Assembly (NCBI GenBank): GCA_024235855.1
Contig: JACKLN010000003.1
Location: forward strand, 310,001-374,000
Direction: 5' to 3'
Origin: Burkholderiaceae bacterium
GTDB lineage: Bacteria; Pseudomonadota; Gammaproteobacteria; Burkholderiales; Burkholderiaceae_C
DNA: 64,000 bases
The position numbers were made by a program, and so were the translations under genes. The notes beneath the pieces were generated by a model that saw only the letters and a list, made by a program, of their open reading frames with translations, was not told the DNA's origin and made no database searches. How positions within the stretch are numbered: the stretch's first letter is position 1; every line of letters begins with the position of its first letter. Below are positions 54,294 to 64,000 of the stretch, in pieces.

Positions 54294-55195
54294 ACCTCGA
54301 CCTGTCCACGGTCGCCCACTGGCTGCAGGCGCCGCTGTTCAAGGTCGGCGAGACGCCGGTGACGCTGGCGTCGCTGGCGCTGGCGGTGGCGCTGGTGCTG
54401 GCCATCTGGTGGCTGGCCGGCGCGCTGGAACGCCTGCTGCTGCGCGCCGCCAGCCGTGGCGCCGGCGCCCACGCCGACAACCCGGCGCACCTGGCGCGGC
54501 TGCACATGGTTTCGCGCCTGGCGCGCTACACGGTGTGGGTGCTGGGCACGATCGTCGTGCTCAACTACGTGGGCCTGGACCTCAGCAGCGTGGCGCTCGT
54601 GGGCGGCGCAGTGGCCTTCGGCCTGGGCTTCGGGCTGCAGAACGTCTTCTCCAACTTCATCAGCGGCATCATCATCCTGCTCGAAGGCGGCCTGCGCGTG
54701 GGCGACTTCGTGGACCTGGAATCGGGCGTGCGCGGTACGGTGCGCGAGATCGCGATGCGCTACACGCGCGTGACCACCAACGACGCCATCGACGTGCTGG
54801 TGCCGAACTCCGAGTTCATCAACGGCCGCGTCATCAACTGGACCTTCGACGCCACCTACCGCCGCATGCGCGTGCCCTTCGGCGTGGCCTACGGCACGCC
54901 CAAGGAACAGGTCCGCGAGGCCGCCATCGCGGCGGCCCGCACCGTCGAGGGCGTGCTCGACGATGCCGGCCACGAGCCCACGGCCTGGCTGGTGTCCTAC
55001 GGCGACAGCGCGGTGAACTACGAGCTGGTGGTCTGGGCCGACCGCCGGTTGACCACCTCGCCCGGCGGCACGCACGCCAAGCTGATGTGGGCGCTGGACG
55101 ACGCGCTGGCCGAACGCGGCATCGAGATCCCGTTCCCGCAGCGCGACCTGCACGTCAAGAGCGGTGCGCTGGAAGTCAGGCTGACGAACAACTGA
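54290..55195 (+). CDS. mscS: Small-conductance mechanosensitive channel MscS family
   Basis: 301-residue inner-membrane channel that opens on hypo-osmotic stretch. Three membrane segments, the last (about 100-130) being the pore helix with GGAVAFGLGFGLQNVFSNFISG, which has the Ala/Gly packing of MscS TM3. The beta domain (VGDFVDLESGVRGTVREI) and the C-terminal alpha-beta domain follow. GTG 54290 overlaps the universal stress protein stop. Confidence 0.92.
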   Translation: MNLDLSTVAHWLQAPLFKVGETPVTLASLALAVALVLAIWWLAGALERLLLRAASRGAGAHADNPAHLARLHMVSRLARYTVWVLGTIVVLNYVGLDLSSVALVGGAVAFGLGFGLQNVFSNFISGIIILLEGGLRVGDFVDLESGVRGTVREIAMRYTRVTTNDAIDVLVPNSEFINGRVINWTFDATYRRMRVPFGVAYGTPKEQVREAAIAAARTVEGVLDDAGHEPTAWLVSYGDSAVNYELVVWADRRLTTSPGGTHAKLMWALDDALAERGIEIPFPQRDLHVKSGALEVRLTNN

Positions 55196-55265
55196 CAGGC
55201 ACGGCGCTTGCTGACACCCTGACGGAGAAGCCGGATGTCACCGGCCCACAACCGTCGGAGTCCCC

Positions 55266-56258
55266 ATGAGAGTGCAAACCCTTGCCGCGGCCGCCCGTGC
55301 CGCGCTCGCTGCTGGTGCATGCCTGGTCGCGGCGCTGCCTGCATCGGCCCAGAGCAGCCTGTCGATGTACGGCCTGGTCGACATGTCCATCGGCAGCTTC
55401 AAGAACCCCGGCGGCGCGGCCACCAAGGGCGTGGTCAGCGGCAACATGACCACCAGCTACTTCGGCCTGAAGGGCAGCGAGGACCTGGGCGGTGGCCTGA
55501 CGGCATCGTTCGCCATCGAGTCCTTCATGCGCAGCGACACCGGCGCGGCCGGCCGCTTCAACGGCGACACCTTCTGGGCACGCAGCAGCTGGGTGGGCCT
55601 GTCCACGCCCAGCCTGGGCGCGCTGAACATCGGCCGCAACACCACGTCGCTGTTCGTCAACACCCTGCTGTTCAACGCCTTCGGCGACAGCTTCGGCTTC
55701 TCGCCGTCGATCCGCCACACCTTCACCAGCGGCACCGTCACCGGCGACACCGGCTGGAGCGATTCGATCAAGTACAGCAGCCCGAAGTTCGGCGGCCTGA
55801 GCTTCACCGCCCACGTGGCGGCCGGCGAAGCCAACGGTGGCAAGAACGGCGGTCTGAGCGCGCTGTACTTCGGCGGCCCGCTGGCGCTGGGCTTTGCGTG
55901 GCAGTCGGTGTCCAAGGGCGACACGGTGGACAACACCAAGGCCTGGCAGCTGGGGGGCTCGTATGCCCTGGGCGACGCCAAGCTGTTCGCGCAGTACGGC
56001 AACGTCGACAACGACGCCACCGGCAACAGCTTCGACATCACCGGCCTGGGCACCAGCGTCAAGTTCGGCGCCGGCAGCCTGCTGGCGCAGTGGGGCCGCA
56101 TCAGCCCCGACACCGGCGCCAAGCGCACCACCTTCAGCCTGGGCTACGACTACTTCCTGTCCAAGCGCACCGACCTCTACGCCGTCTACATGAGCGACAA
56201 GCTCAGCGGCCTGAGCTCGGGCACCAGCTACGCGGTCGGCATCCGCCACCGGTTCTGA
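55266..56258 (+). CDS. Gram-negative porin (betaproteobacterial OmpC type), copy 1
   Basis: 330-residue trimeric-type porin. Signal peptide 1-28 (ALPASAQ), then QSSLSMYGLVDMSIGSF, the family start, LKGSEDLGGGLTASFAIES, and a C-terminal strand ending in Phe (GIRHRF) for BAM recognition. A moderate Shine-Dalgarno (CGGAG, 55256-55260) lies upstream. Pore selectivity cannot be read. It is followed by the convergent SLC13-type permease; a second porin of the same family lies on the far side of that gene. Confidence 0.92.
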   Translation: MRVQTLAAAARAALAAGACLVAALPASAQSSLSMYGLVDMSIGSFKNPGGAATKGVVSGNMTTSYFGLKGSEDLGGGLTASFAIESFMRSDTGAAGRFNGDTFWARSSWVGLSTPSLGALNIGRNTTSLFVNTLLFNAFGDSFGFSPSIRHTFTSGTVTGDTGWSDSIKYSSPKFGGLSFTAHVAAGEANGGKNGGLSALYFGGPLALGFAWQSVSKGDTVDNTKAWQLGGSYALGDAKLFAQYGNVDNDATGNSFDITGLGTSVKFGAGSLLAQWGRISPDTGAKRTTFSLGYDYFLSKRTDLYAVYMSDKLSGLSSGTSYAVGIRHRF

Positions 56259-56283
56259 CGGCAGCGGCCCGGCACGGCGGCGG

Positions 56284-58104
56284 TCACGTCAGGCCGTAGT
56301 GCCGGGCCAGCACCCAGCTCAGGCTGGCCCACATCAGCAGGAACAGCGGGCCGCCCACGCGCACGAAGTCGCGGAAGGCGTAGCCCGCGGCGTTCATCAC
56401 CAGCAGATTGGTCTGGTAGGCCATCGGCGTGACGTAGCAGAGGTTGCAGCCGAACAGCACCGCCAGCACGTAGGGCTCCGGCGGCAGGCCCAGCAGCCGC
56501 GCCACCTCCACTGCGAGCGGCGTGCCGATGGCCGCCGCGGCGTTGTTGCTGACAAAGTTGGTGAGCACGCCCACCAGCCCCATCAGCGCCGCCAGCACCG
56601 CCATCGCCGGCCAGCCCTGCGTGAGCTGCACGAAGCCGCCGGCCAGGAAGCCGGTGGCCCCGGTGACGGTGAGCGCGTCGCCCAGCGCCAGGCTGGCCGC
56701 GACGATGAGCACCACGTTGACTGACAGCGCGCTGCCCACCTCCTTCCAGGCCACGGTGCGCGTGCCCAGCAGCACCAGCACGCCCACCAGCGCCGCCAGT
56801 GCGATCGGCACCCCGCCCAGGCTGGCGCTGCCCACCACGCCGGCCAGCGTGCCCAGCGCCAGCAGCGACTTGCGCTGCCGCGGCAGCGCCAGGCGCTCGT
56901 CCAGCAGCAGGCCCAGTGCGTCGCGCTGCAGGGCCTGCAGCGCCTCGGTCGGGCCCTGCAGCAGCAGCACGTCGCCGGGGGCCAGCCGCTGGTCGGGCAG
57001 CTGCTCGCGGGTGGAGCTGGCGCCCGAGGCCTTGCGCAGGCCGATCAGGATCAGCCCGTAGGTGTCGGCAAAGCGCGCACCACGTGCGGTGCGGCCGACC
57101 AGCGGGGACTCCGGTGTCACCACCAGCTGCGCCGCCACCACGGCGTGCTCGGCGTCGGGCGCGCGCTCCTCGTCGATGGCGTGCAGCTTGGCGTCCAGGC
57201 GCTGCTCGTGTTCCTTCAGCCGCTCGGCCGTGTCCTGCACCACCAGGCTGTCGCCGGCGCGCAGCGTGGCCGTGGGCAGCGGCGCCAGCAGCGCGCCGCC
57301 GGCGCGCCGGATGCGCCGCAGCGGCAGGCGGCCGCGGCTGCGCTTGAGCACCTCGCGCACCTGCGCGCCGTCCAACCAGCTGCCGGCGGCCACGCGCAGC
57401 TCGGCCTCGAACACCGGCTGCGCCTCGGCGATGGGCGCCGGGCTCACGTGGCGCAGCAGCCAGGGCGCCACCAGCCACAGGTACAGCAGCGCCGGCGCTG
57501 CCGCCACCGCCACCAGCGGGAAGAAGTCGAAGATGCCGAAGGCCTGGGCACCGAGCGACGCCGCCAGCGCGACGACGATCAGGTTGGTGGACGTGCCGAT
57601 GGTGGTGGCCATGCCGCCGATGAGCACCGCGAAGTTCATCGGCATCAGCATGAAGCCCGGCCCGTGGCCGGCACGCTTGAGCGCCGCGATCAGCAGCGGC
57701 ATCAGCAGCACCACCACCGGCGTGTCGTTCATCACCCCGCTGGCCGCCGCCGCCAGCAGCAGCACCGCCAGCAGCGCCAGCCGCGGCGACTTCTCCACCA
57801 GCACCGCCAGGCGTCGCGCCGCCGGCTCCAGCGCGCCGGTGAGCACCAGCGCGTGGCCCAGCACCATCAGCGCGCAGATGGCCACCAGCGCCGGATGGCC
57901 GAAGCCGCCGAAGAAGCGGTACGGCTCGACGTCCGGGTGCGGGAAGACGAAGAACAGCGTGGGCAGCAGGATCAGCACGGCCAGGCAGACCGAGCCGATC
58001 TGGAAGCGGTCGAGCGCGAAGGTGGCGAACACCCCCAGCGCAAAGACCAGCATCAGCACCGCGTGGCCGGACAGGGGGCCGATGGCCAGGAGTTCGAGCG
58101 ACAT
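56284..58104 (-). CDS. SLC13-type permease with two TrkA_C (RCK_C) domains
   Basis: 606-residue inner-membrane symporter of the ion transporter superfamily. An N-terminal half of about five helices (with SGVMNDTPVVVLLMPLLI and GGMATTIGTSTNLIV), a cytoplasmic central region (about 220-400) with two TrkA_C domains (LRAGDSLVVQDTAERL, LAPGDVLLLQGPTEALQ), and a second helical half with TNFVSNNAAAAIGTPLAVEVA. The two S-N-x-x-x-A/T hairpin motifs are the substrate and sodium sites of this family. Likely substrates are dicarboxylates, sulfate or another anion; not decidable here. ATG 58104; porins lie on both sides. Confidence 0.9.
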   Translation of the reverse strand: MSLELLAIGPLSGHAVLMLVFALGVFATFALDRFQIGSVCLAVLILLPTLFFVFPHPDVEPYRFFGGFGHPALVAICALMVLGHALVLTGALEPAARRLAVLVEKSPRLALLAVLLLAAAASGVMNDTPVVVLLMPLLIAALKRAGHGPGFMLMPMNFAVLIGGMATTIGTSTNLIVVALAASLGAQAFGIFDFFPLVAVAAAPALLYLWLVAPWLLRHVSPAPIAEAQPVFEAELRVAAGSWLDGAQVREVLKRSRGRLPLRRIRRAGGALLAPLPTATLRAGDSLVVQDTAERLKEHEQRLDAKLHAIDEERAPDAEHAVVAAQLVVTPESPLVGRTARGARFADTYGLILIGLRKASGASSTREQLPDQRLAPGDVLLLQGPTEALQALQRDALGLLLDERLALPRQRKSLLALGTLAGVVGSASLGGVPIALAALVGVLVLLGTRTVAWKEVGSALSVNVVLIVAASLALGDALTVTGATGFLAGGFVQLTQGWPAMAVLAALMGLVGVLTNFVSNNAAAAIGTPLAVEVARLLGLPPEPYVLAVLFGCNLCYVTPMAYQTNLLVMNAAGYAFRDFVRVGGPLFLLMWASLSWVLARHYGLT

Positions 58105-58300
58105 GCGCGCAGGCTAGCGGAAGCCGGCCCGCGCGGGGAAGCAGCCCCACCGAGAACGCGTCGTTGCGACAGGGGCGTGACAGCGCCCGGAGCCGCATGG
58201 TCATTTCGGACTGTCATGGACCTGTCCCGAGCACTGCCCACGATGACGGCTGTCGCGGCGGCCCTGGCCGCCATCTCCGTCATCTCTCTCGAGGATTCCC

Positions 58301-59230
58301 ATGCGCCACCTCACCGCCACTGCCGGCGCCGCCCTGGCCCTGCTGGCCAGCCTGTCCACCCCCGTTGCCGCCCAGCAGGTCACGCTGTACGGCCGCGTGG
58401 ACCTGTCCATCGCCCAGCGCGCGAACGCCGCCGACAACACCGAGCTGCGCAACGGCTCGGGCAGCCGCTTCGGCGTGCGCGGCAGCGAGGACCTGGGCGG
58501 CGGGCTGCGCGCCGTCTTCGGCCTGGAGCACCGCTTCGACGCCGACACCGGCGCCGCCGGCGACCCGTTCTGGGGCGGCAAGTCGGTCGTCGGCCTGGCC
58601 GGCGGCTTCGGCACCGTGACCCTGGGCCGCGACGACAACCCGGCCGTCAAGATGGTGCAGGAAGCCGCCGACCCCTGGGCCGGCGACACGGTGGCCGGTA
58701 ACGGCAACATCTACGACGGCAACGTCGGCAGCAGCCGCTACAGCAACACCATCACCTGGCGCGCCAGCTTCGGCGGCCTGGGCCTGGGCGCGCAGATCGC
58801 CGAAGGCGACGGCCTGGACGACCGACCGATGAACTTCGCCATCAGCTACGGCAGCGGCCCGCTGTACGTGGCCCTGGGCCTGGACAACCCGGGCAATGCC
58901 GATGACCAGTTCACCAGCGTGATGGCGCGCTACACGGTGGGTGGCGTCACGCTGTCGGCGCTCTACGGCACCGGCACCGACCGCAACGACCGCGACGTCG
59001 ATGCCTGGCTGCTGGCGCTGAAGACCAAGGTCGGTGGCGGCGAACTGCGTGCCAGCTATGGCCAGCGCGACAACGAGGGCGTGGCCGACCCGTTCAAGCA
59101 GCTGGGCGTGGGCTACCACTACCCGCTGTCCAAGCGCACCACGGTGTATGCCGACCTGGTCAACGTCAAGCCGGTGGCCGCCGGCCGCGAGAAGACCGGC
59201 TGGGACCTGGGCATCCGCCACAACTTCTGA
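58301..59230 (+). CDS. Gram-negative porin (betaproteobacterial OmpC type), copy 2
   Basis: 309-residue porin. Signal peptide about 1-24 (STPVAAQ), then QQVTLYGRVDLSIAQR, FGVRGSEDLGGGLRAVFGLEH and a C-terminal DLGIRHNF. It is related to the porin at 55266-56258, but differs in its loops and is shorter. The 196-base upstream region (58105-58300) holds no recognisable promoter beyond a weak GAGG Shine-Dalgarno at 58289. Confidence 0.92.
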   Translation: MRHLTATAGAALALLASLSTPVAAQQVTLYGRVDLSIAQRANAADNTELRNGSGSRFGVRGSEDLGGGLRAVFGLEHRFDADTGAAGDPFWGGKSVVGLAGGFGTVTLGRDDNPAVKMVQEAADPWAGDTVAGNGNIYDGNVGSSRYSNTITWRASFGGLGLGAQIAEGDGLDDRPMNFAISYGSGPLYVALGLDNPGNADDQFTSVMARYTVGGVTLSALYGTGTDRNDRDVDAWLLALKTKVGGGELRASYGQRDNEGVADPFKQLGVGYHYPLSKRTTVYADLVNVKPVAAGREKTGWDLGIRHNF

Positions 59231-59306
59231 AGCCCGGCGGCGTGGCTCAGGGTCGGGTGCCGCCGGCGTTAGAGTCGGCGGCACAAGGACCAGGAGACCC
59301 GCCGCC

Positions 59307-60805
<1,499 letters not shown>

Positions 60806-60809
<4 letters not shown>

Positions 60810-62041
60810 CGACACCGGCGGGCGCCGCCGTGGACACCTCGGCCCGGCGCGCGGCGCCGTCCCCGGCCATGCTGGCGGCACTGATTGCACAGATCGCCTT
60901 CGGCCTCGTGGCCATGACGATCTGCCTGCCGTCGATGCCCGACTGGGGCCGCGAGTTCGGCGCCTCGACGTCTGCCGTGCAGCTGAGCTTCAGCGGCTTC
61001 GTGCTCGCCTACGGGGTGTTTCAGCTGCTGTACGGCCCGCTGTCGGACCGCCTGGGCCGGCGGCCGGTGCTGCTGGCCGGGCTGGCGGTGGCCGCGGCCG
61101 GTTCGGTGGTGGCGGCCCTGGCGCCCAGCCTGCCGGCCCTGGTGGCCGCGCGCGTGCTGCAGGGCGCGGGTGCGGCCGCCGGCATGGTGGTGGGCCGCGC
61201 CCTGGTGCAGGACCTGTTCCAGGGCCCCGAGCGCACCCGCGTGATGGGTTTCGTCGGCATGGCCATGGGCCTGTGCCCGCCCGGGGCCACGCTGCTGGGC
61301 GGGCAACTGCACGAGCGTCTGGGCTGGGCGGCGAACTTCTGGTTCGTGGCCGCGCTGGCGCTCGTGCTGGCCGCCGCGTCCTGGCGGCTGCTGCCCACGG
61401 GGCGGTCCGCGGCACACGCCGCACCCACCGCGCAGACGTGGGCCTGCACCATGGCCGCGGCCTATGCGCGGCTGCTGCGCGAGCGCGCCTACCTGCGCTT
61501 CGTCGGGATCCTGGGCCTGACCACGGCCACCTTCTACGCCTTCCTGGGCGGCGCGCCGCAGGTGCTGGCCGCCATGGGCGTGGGGCCGGCACAGATGGGC
61601 TGGGTGATCATGGCCATCCCGCTGAGCTACATCGTCGGCAACGGCCTGGCCACGCGTTGGGCGCGCGGCGTGGGCGACCGGCGGCTGATGCGCTGGGGCC
61701 AGGTCCTGTCGATCACCGGCCTGGCGCTGGGGCTGGGCCTGGCGCTGACCGGCGTGCCGGCACTCAGCGGCCCGGTGGCCTTCGCCGCACCGCTGGTGCT
61801 GCTGGGCCTGGGCCACGGCCTGCTGATGCCGCCCACCCTGGCCGGCACCGTGGGCGTGGTGCCGGCCCTGGCCGGCGCTGCGGCGGCGGGGGCCGGGCTG
61901 ACGCAGCAGCTCACCGGCGCGCTGGGCGGCTACGCGGTGGGCTTCGTGCCGCACGACGGCGCGGCCGGGCTGCTGGCGCTGATGCTGGGCTTCACGCTGC
62001 TGGCCGCGGCCGTGCAGCGCTGGGGTGCAACGCGCGGCTGA
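60806..62041 (+). CDS. MFS transporter, Bcr/CflA drug-resistance family
   Basis: 411-residue twelve-helix exporter. LSFSGFVLAYGVFQLLYGPLSDRLGRRPVLLAG contains the MFS motif A of the Bcr/CflA group (only this part need be noted: GPLSDRLGRRP), and VLQGAGAAAGMVVGRALVQD is motif B/C like. GTG 60806 overlaps the glpK stop by 4 nt. Usual substrates are drugs, sulfonamides or cysteine; the tie to glpK has no clear meaning and may be only positional. Confidence 0.9.
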
Positions 62042-62062
62042 TCGTCCGACGCGTTCCGTGCC

Positions 62063-62995
62063 TCAGGCGCTGCGCACCCGCCGACGCAAGGCGCCTGCCA
62101 GCACAAGACCGATCGCCGCCAGGGCCCCGCTGGCCGGTTCGGGCACGTCGTTGCTGTCCGGTGGCGTGGTGTCATCCACCTGGGTCAGCAGTGCCCCGCT
62201 GTCGGACGTGAAGCTCAGGCCGTCGGACAGCTGCACGCTCAGTCGCGCCGTGTTGCCGAAGTCCGAACCGCCCAGGCGTGGCCCATAGGCCTGGACGTTA
62301 AGGCTGGAGAAGAACTGGAAGGCTTCGCCATCGGTGATGTCGTTGACCGTGACGCTGAGCACGATGTCGATGAGGTCGGCAGCCAGGCTGTTGACGGTGC
62401 AGCGCACCGGGCCCAGCCCATAGTCCCAGCCGCAGGTGGTGCCCGGGTCGAACGAGGCTTGCCCCGGGTTGGCGCCGTTGTGGTCCAGGTGGATGCGCCC
62501 CAGGACGTCGTCACGGCGCCGCTCGCTGTACAGGTCCAGCGACGTGTCCATGGTGTTGCCGTAGTTCCGGTGCGCCTGCCCCGTGAACGCGCCGGTGAGA
62601 TGCATCCTGAAGACGGCCTGGCCGGAGCCGGCGAAAACGATGCGGTCGGAGGCGTCAAGGTAGGTGCCGAGCTGGTACTCGCCGAGGTCGTCCGGGCCGC
62701 TGGCGTAGAGCAGCTTCGAGCGCATCACGCCGGTGGCCAGGTCGACCGACTGGCTGGTGCTCCAGGCACCGCCGCGGTACTCGCCGCTAGCGTCGCCGCT
62801 GACGCCCCAGGCGCTGGTCTGCTGCGCATTGCCAAAGCCGCTGTAGCCCTGATCGCTGTCGACGCAGCCCTGTGTCTGCACGCCACCCTGGACGTACGGC
62901 GCGGTGATGCAGACATAGCTGGCCCAGGCGCCGGCGGGGGCGAACAGGGCGGACAGGCAGGTGGCCAGCAGGAACGGTTTGAGTCGGTGGTTCAT
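62063..62995 (-). CDS. PEP-CTERM sorting domain protein, exported
   Basis: 310-residue exported protein. Signal peptide about 1-25 (PAGAWA), a Gly/Ser/Asn-rich beta-type body with few cysteines (CITAPYV, QTQGCVD, GTTCGWD, VRCTVN), and a C-terminal sorting signal VPEPASGALAAIGLVL followed by a basic RRRVRS tail. Such signals are processed by exosortase, which is not in the window. The body shows no domain I recognise. ATG 62995 gives a standard leader but has no clear Shine-Dalgarno. Confidence 0.85.
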   Translation of the reverse strand: MNHRLKPFLLATCLSALFAPAGAWASYVCITAPYVQGGVQTQGCVDSDQGYSGFGNAQQTSAWGVSGDASGEYRGGAWSTSQSVDLATGVMRSKLLYASGPDDLGEYQLGTYLDASDRIVFAGSGQAVFRMHLTGAFTGQAHRNYGNTMDTSLDLYSERRRDDVLGRIHLDHNGANPGQASFDPGTTCGWDYGLGPVRCTVNSLAADLIDIVLSVTVNDITDGEAFQFFSSLNVQAYGPRLGGSDFGNTARLSVQLSDGLSFTSDSGALLTQVDDTTPPDSNDVPEPASGALAAIGLVLAGALRRRVRSA

Positions 62996-63236
62996 GGCGT
63001 CTGATGCGTTGGAGTGGACATTCGGTGACGCCAGTGTTCCCGGCGCAAAGGCTCGCCGGAGCCCCCGCAGCACGGGGTCGGTGGTACGCGGGTTCGATCT
63101 GTGCCGGGGAGTCCACACGATCGCCCACGGCACCGAAGCTGTCTGAGCCGTTGCCGGCGGAGATCCTGCGTAAGCCGCCTTGGCGGGTTCGCCGTTCCGG
63201 CGGCACGATCGCGCGCCGGTTGGCGCCCGGTCCCCC
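62996..63236 (-). other. 241-bp gap upstream of the PEP-CTERM gene
   Basis: It has several stems, such as CCGCC-AA-GGCGG (63175-63186) and GCCGCCGGAACGGCG-type GC runs, but no riboswitch consensus that I can recognise and no convincing promoter. It probably holds the PEP-CTERM promoter and leader. Confidence 0.3.
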
Positions 63237-64000
63237 TCAGCGCAGGCCCAGGTCGGGCCGATCCAGGTCGAGCGACGTTGTCGGCAGCCGGCGCACGCTG
63301 TCTGGCCCCAGCGCCTTGACGCTGTCCCCCGCCGCCGCCCAGTCACCGGCGATCACCACGCGCAGCGACGACGGCGCCCACCAGCGCGCGGCGTAGTCGC
63401 GCACCTGCTCGGGCGTGACGGCACGGACCGCGTCCACGCGTCCCTGCAGCAGGGCCGGGTCGCGGCCGGCGGCCACTTCGCCAGTCACGAGGCCGGCCAG
63501 GCCGGCGGTCGTCTCCAGCCGGCGCGCGAAGCCGCCCACCAGGCTGGCCTGGCGTGCCGCCAGTTCCGCGGCGGGCGCCGGCTCACGCGTCAGCCGTGCC
63601 ACCGCGTCGCGCATCAGCTGGGCCACCTCGGCGGCGCTGGCATGCTTGGTCTGCGCCTGGCCGTTCCAGCGGCCCCCGGCCGGGTGCGCCTCGCTGCCGC
63701 CGAAGGCGCCGTAGCTCAGACCGCGCTCGATGCGGATCACCTGGTTCAGGCGCGCGGAATAGCCGCCGCCCAGCAGGGTCTGCGCCACGTCGCCCACCAC
63801 CTCGTCGGCATGGCCCTGCGGCTCCGCCGGGGCGCTGACGACCACCGCACTCTGGCCGCTGCCGGGCATGTCCACCCACAGCACGGGGGCCAGCATCGGC
63901 GCGGCGGCGCTGCCCTTTGACACCGGCGGCGCCGAGGCCGGGCGCGCCCAGTCGCCGAAGGCCTGCTGCGCCAGCGCGCGAGCGGCGGCGGGGTCGACGT
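63237..64000 (-). CDS. M16 family zinc peptidase-like protein (C-terminal part; N-terminus beyond window)
   Basis: The frame is open to the right edge; 254 codons are visible. This is the C-terminal, non-catalytic M16 domain: LLGGGYSARLNQVIRIERGLSYGAFGG is the conserved R/Y block (ERGLSYG) that binds substrate in M16B peptidases, and VTPEQVRDYAARWWAPSSLRVVIAGDW is the usual last segment. The zinc-binding HxxEH would be in the missing N-terminal half. Many such genes come as pairs of inactive and active subunits; the partner would lie to the right. Confidence 0.85.
   Translation of the reverse strand, partial: VDPAAARALAQQAFGDWARPASAPPVSKGSAAAPMLAPVLWVDMPGSGQSAVVVSAPAEPQGHADEVVGDVAQTLLGGGYSARLNQVIRIERGLSYGAFGGSEAHPAGGRWNGQAQTKHASAAEVAQLMRDAVARLTREPAPAAELAARQASLVGGFARRLETTAGLAGLVTGEVAAGRDPALLQGRVDAVRAVTPEQVRDYAARWWAPSSLRVVIAGDWAAAGDSVKALGPDSVRRLPTTSLDLDRPDLGLR

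Noticed and set aside
58198..58217. Possible Pho box (TGGTCAT...CTGTCAT) before the second porin
   Set aside because: The half-sites are 13 bases apart, not 11, and the first half is a poor match.
62996..63236. Cyclic di-GMP or other riboswitch in the PEP-CTERM leader
   Set aside because: A GGCGAACC...ACGCAGG stretch on the minus strand recalls a GEMM riboswitch, but the tetraloop, receptor and second conserved stem do not fit.

Overview
The window is very G+C-rich (about 70% by eye), densely packed and full of 4-nt ATGA/GTGA gene overlaps. Gene content points to a betaproteobacterium of the Burkholderiales, most like the Rubrivivax/Leptothrix/Roseateles group. The supporting genes are a split MetH, a DUF3567 protein, a PhaM-type PHB granule protein, OmpC-type betaproteobacterial porins, glcDEF, a PEP-CTERM protein and full glycogen metabolism. 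This placement is inferred; there is no rRNA or other marker gene. I found no tRNA, rRNA, CRISPR array, transposase or phage gene.

Layout. 1-8.2 kb: secreted GH13 amylase (cut by the left edge), divergent TonB-dependent receptor, tryptophan-halogenase-like flavoprotein, and a malE-malF pair without malG or malK. 8.3-9.7 kb: amidase. 9.8-17.3 kb: envelope modification genes, namely an ArnC-like GT2, a LAB_N protein and an ArnT-like GT-C, then a PAP2 phosphatase and EptA-like phosphoethanolamine transferase divergent from a PmrA/QseB-type two-component system plus DgkA. 17.4-19.7 kb: TTC38-like TPR protein, DUF1992 protein, GDT1/UPF0016 transporter. 19.7-23.3 kb (minus strand): five-gene operon of SHP-type cytochrome c, di-heme cytochrome c, cytochrome b and a second QseBC-like pair. 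23.4-31.3 kb (minus strand): second maltodextrin operon malK-malE-malF-[628 bp repeat-rich gap]-malG-GH13. 31.5-40.3 kb: glgP, glgB, glgX, malQ. 40.3-45.7 kb: OmpA-like protein, MetH N-terminal half, two cyclic-di-GMP proteins, DUF3567. 45.8-49.1 kb: FAH-family hydrolase, retropepsin-like protease, PhaM, FIST protein. 49.2-53.7 kb: glcD-glcE-(methyltransferase)-glcF. 53.8-64 kb: universal stress protein, MscS channel, two porins flanking an SLC13-type permease, glpK with an MFS exporter, a PEP-CTERM protein and a partial M16 peptidase.

How it works together. The sugar genes make a route for alpha-glucans: outer-membrane TonB receptor, secreted amylases, an ABC importer with two sets of MalE/MalF but one MalG and one MalK, then phosphorylase, branching, debranching and 4-alpha-glucanotransferase enzymes. 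Three near-identical palindromes (TGTAGT-N3-ACTACA type) lie upstream of the amylase, malK and glgP and probably bind one repressor encoded elsewhere. The lipid-A type genes share CTGAAG direct repeats spaced 11 nt, also found before the TPR gene. The cytochrome operon has its own CTTAGG/CTTAAG repeat.

Caution. Reading frames are broken in malE2 (+1), glgP (two shifts), glgB (near the N-terminus) and the methyltransferase. All five breaks repair cleanly with changes of one or two bases, which looks more like sequence error than gene decay. Two intergenic gaps (27.0-27.5 and 34.0-34.4 kb) carry copies of one dispersed repeat, the first next to a 298-bp segment with 20-bp terminal inverted repeats.
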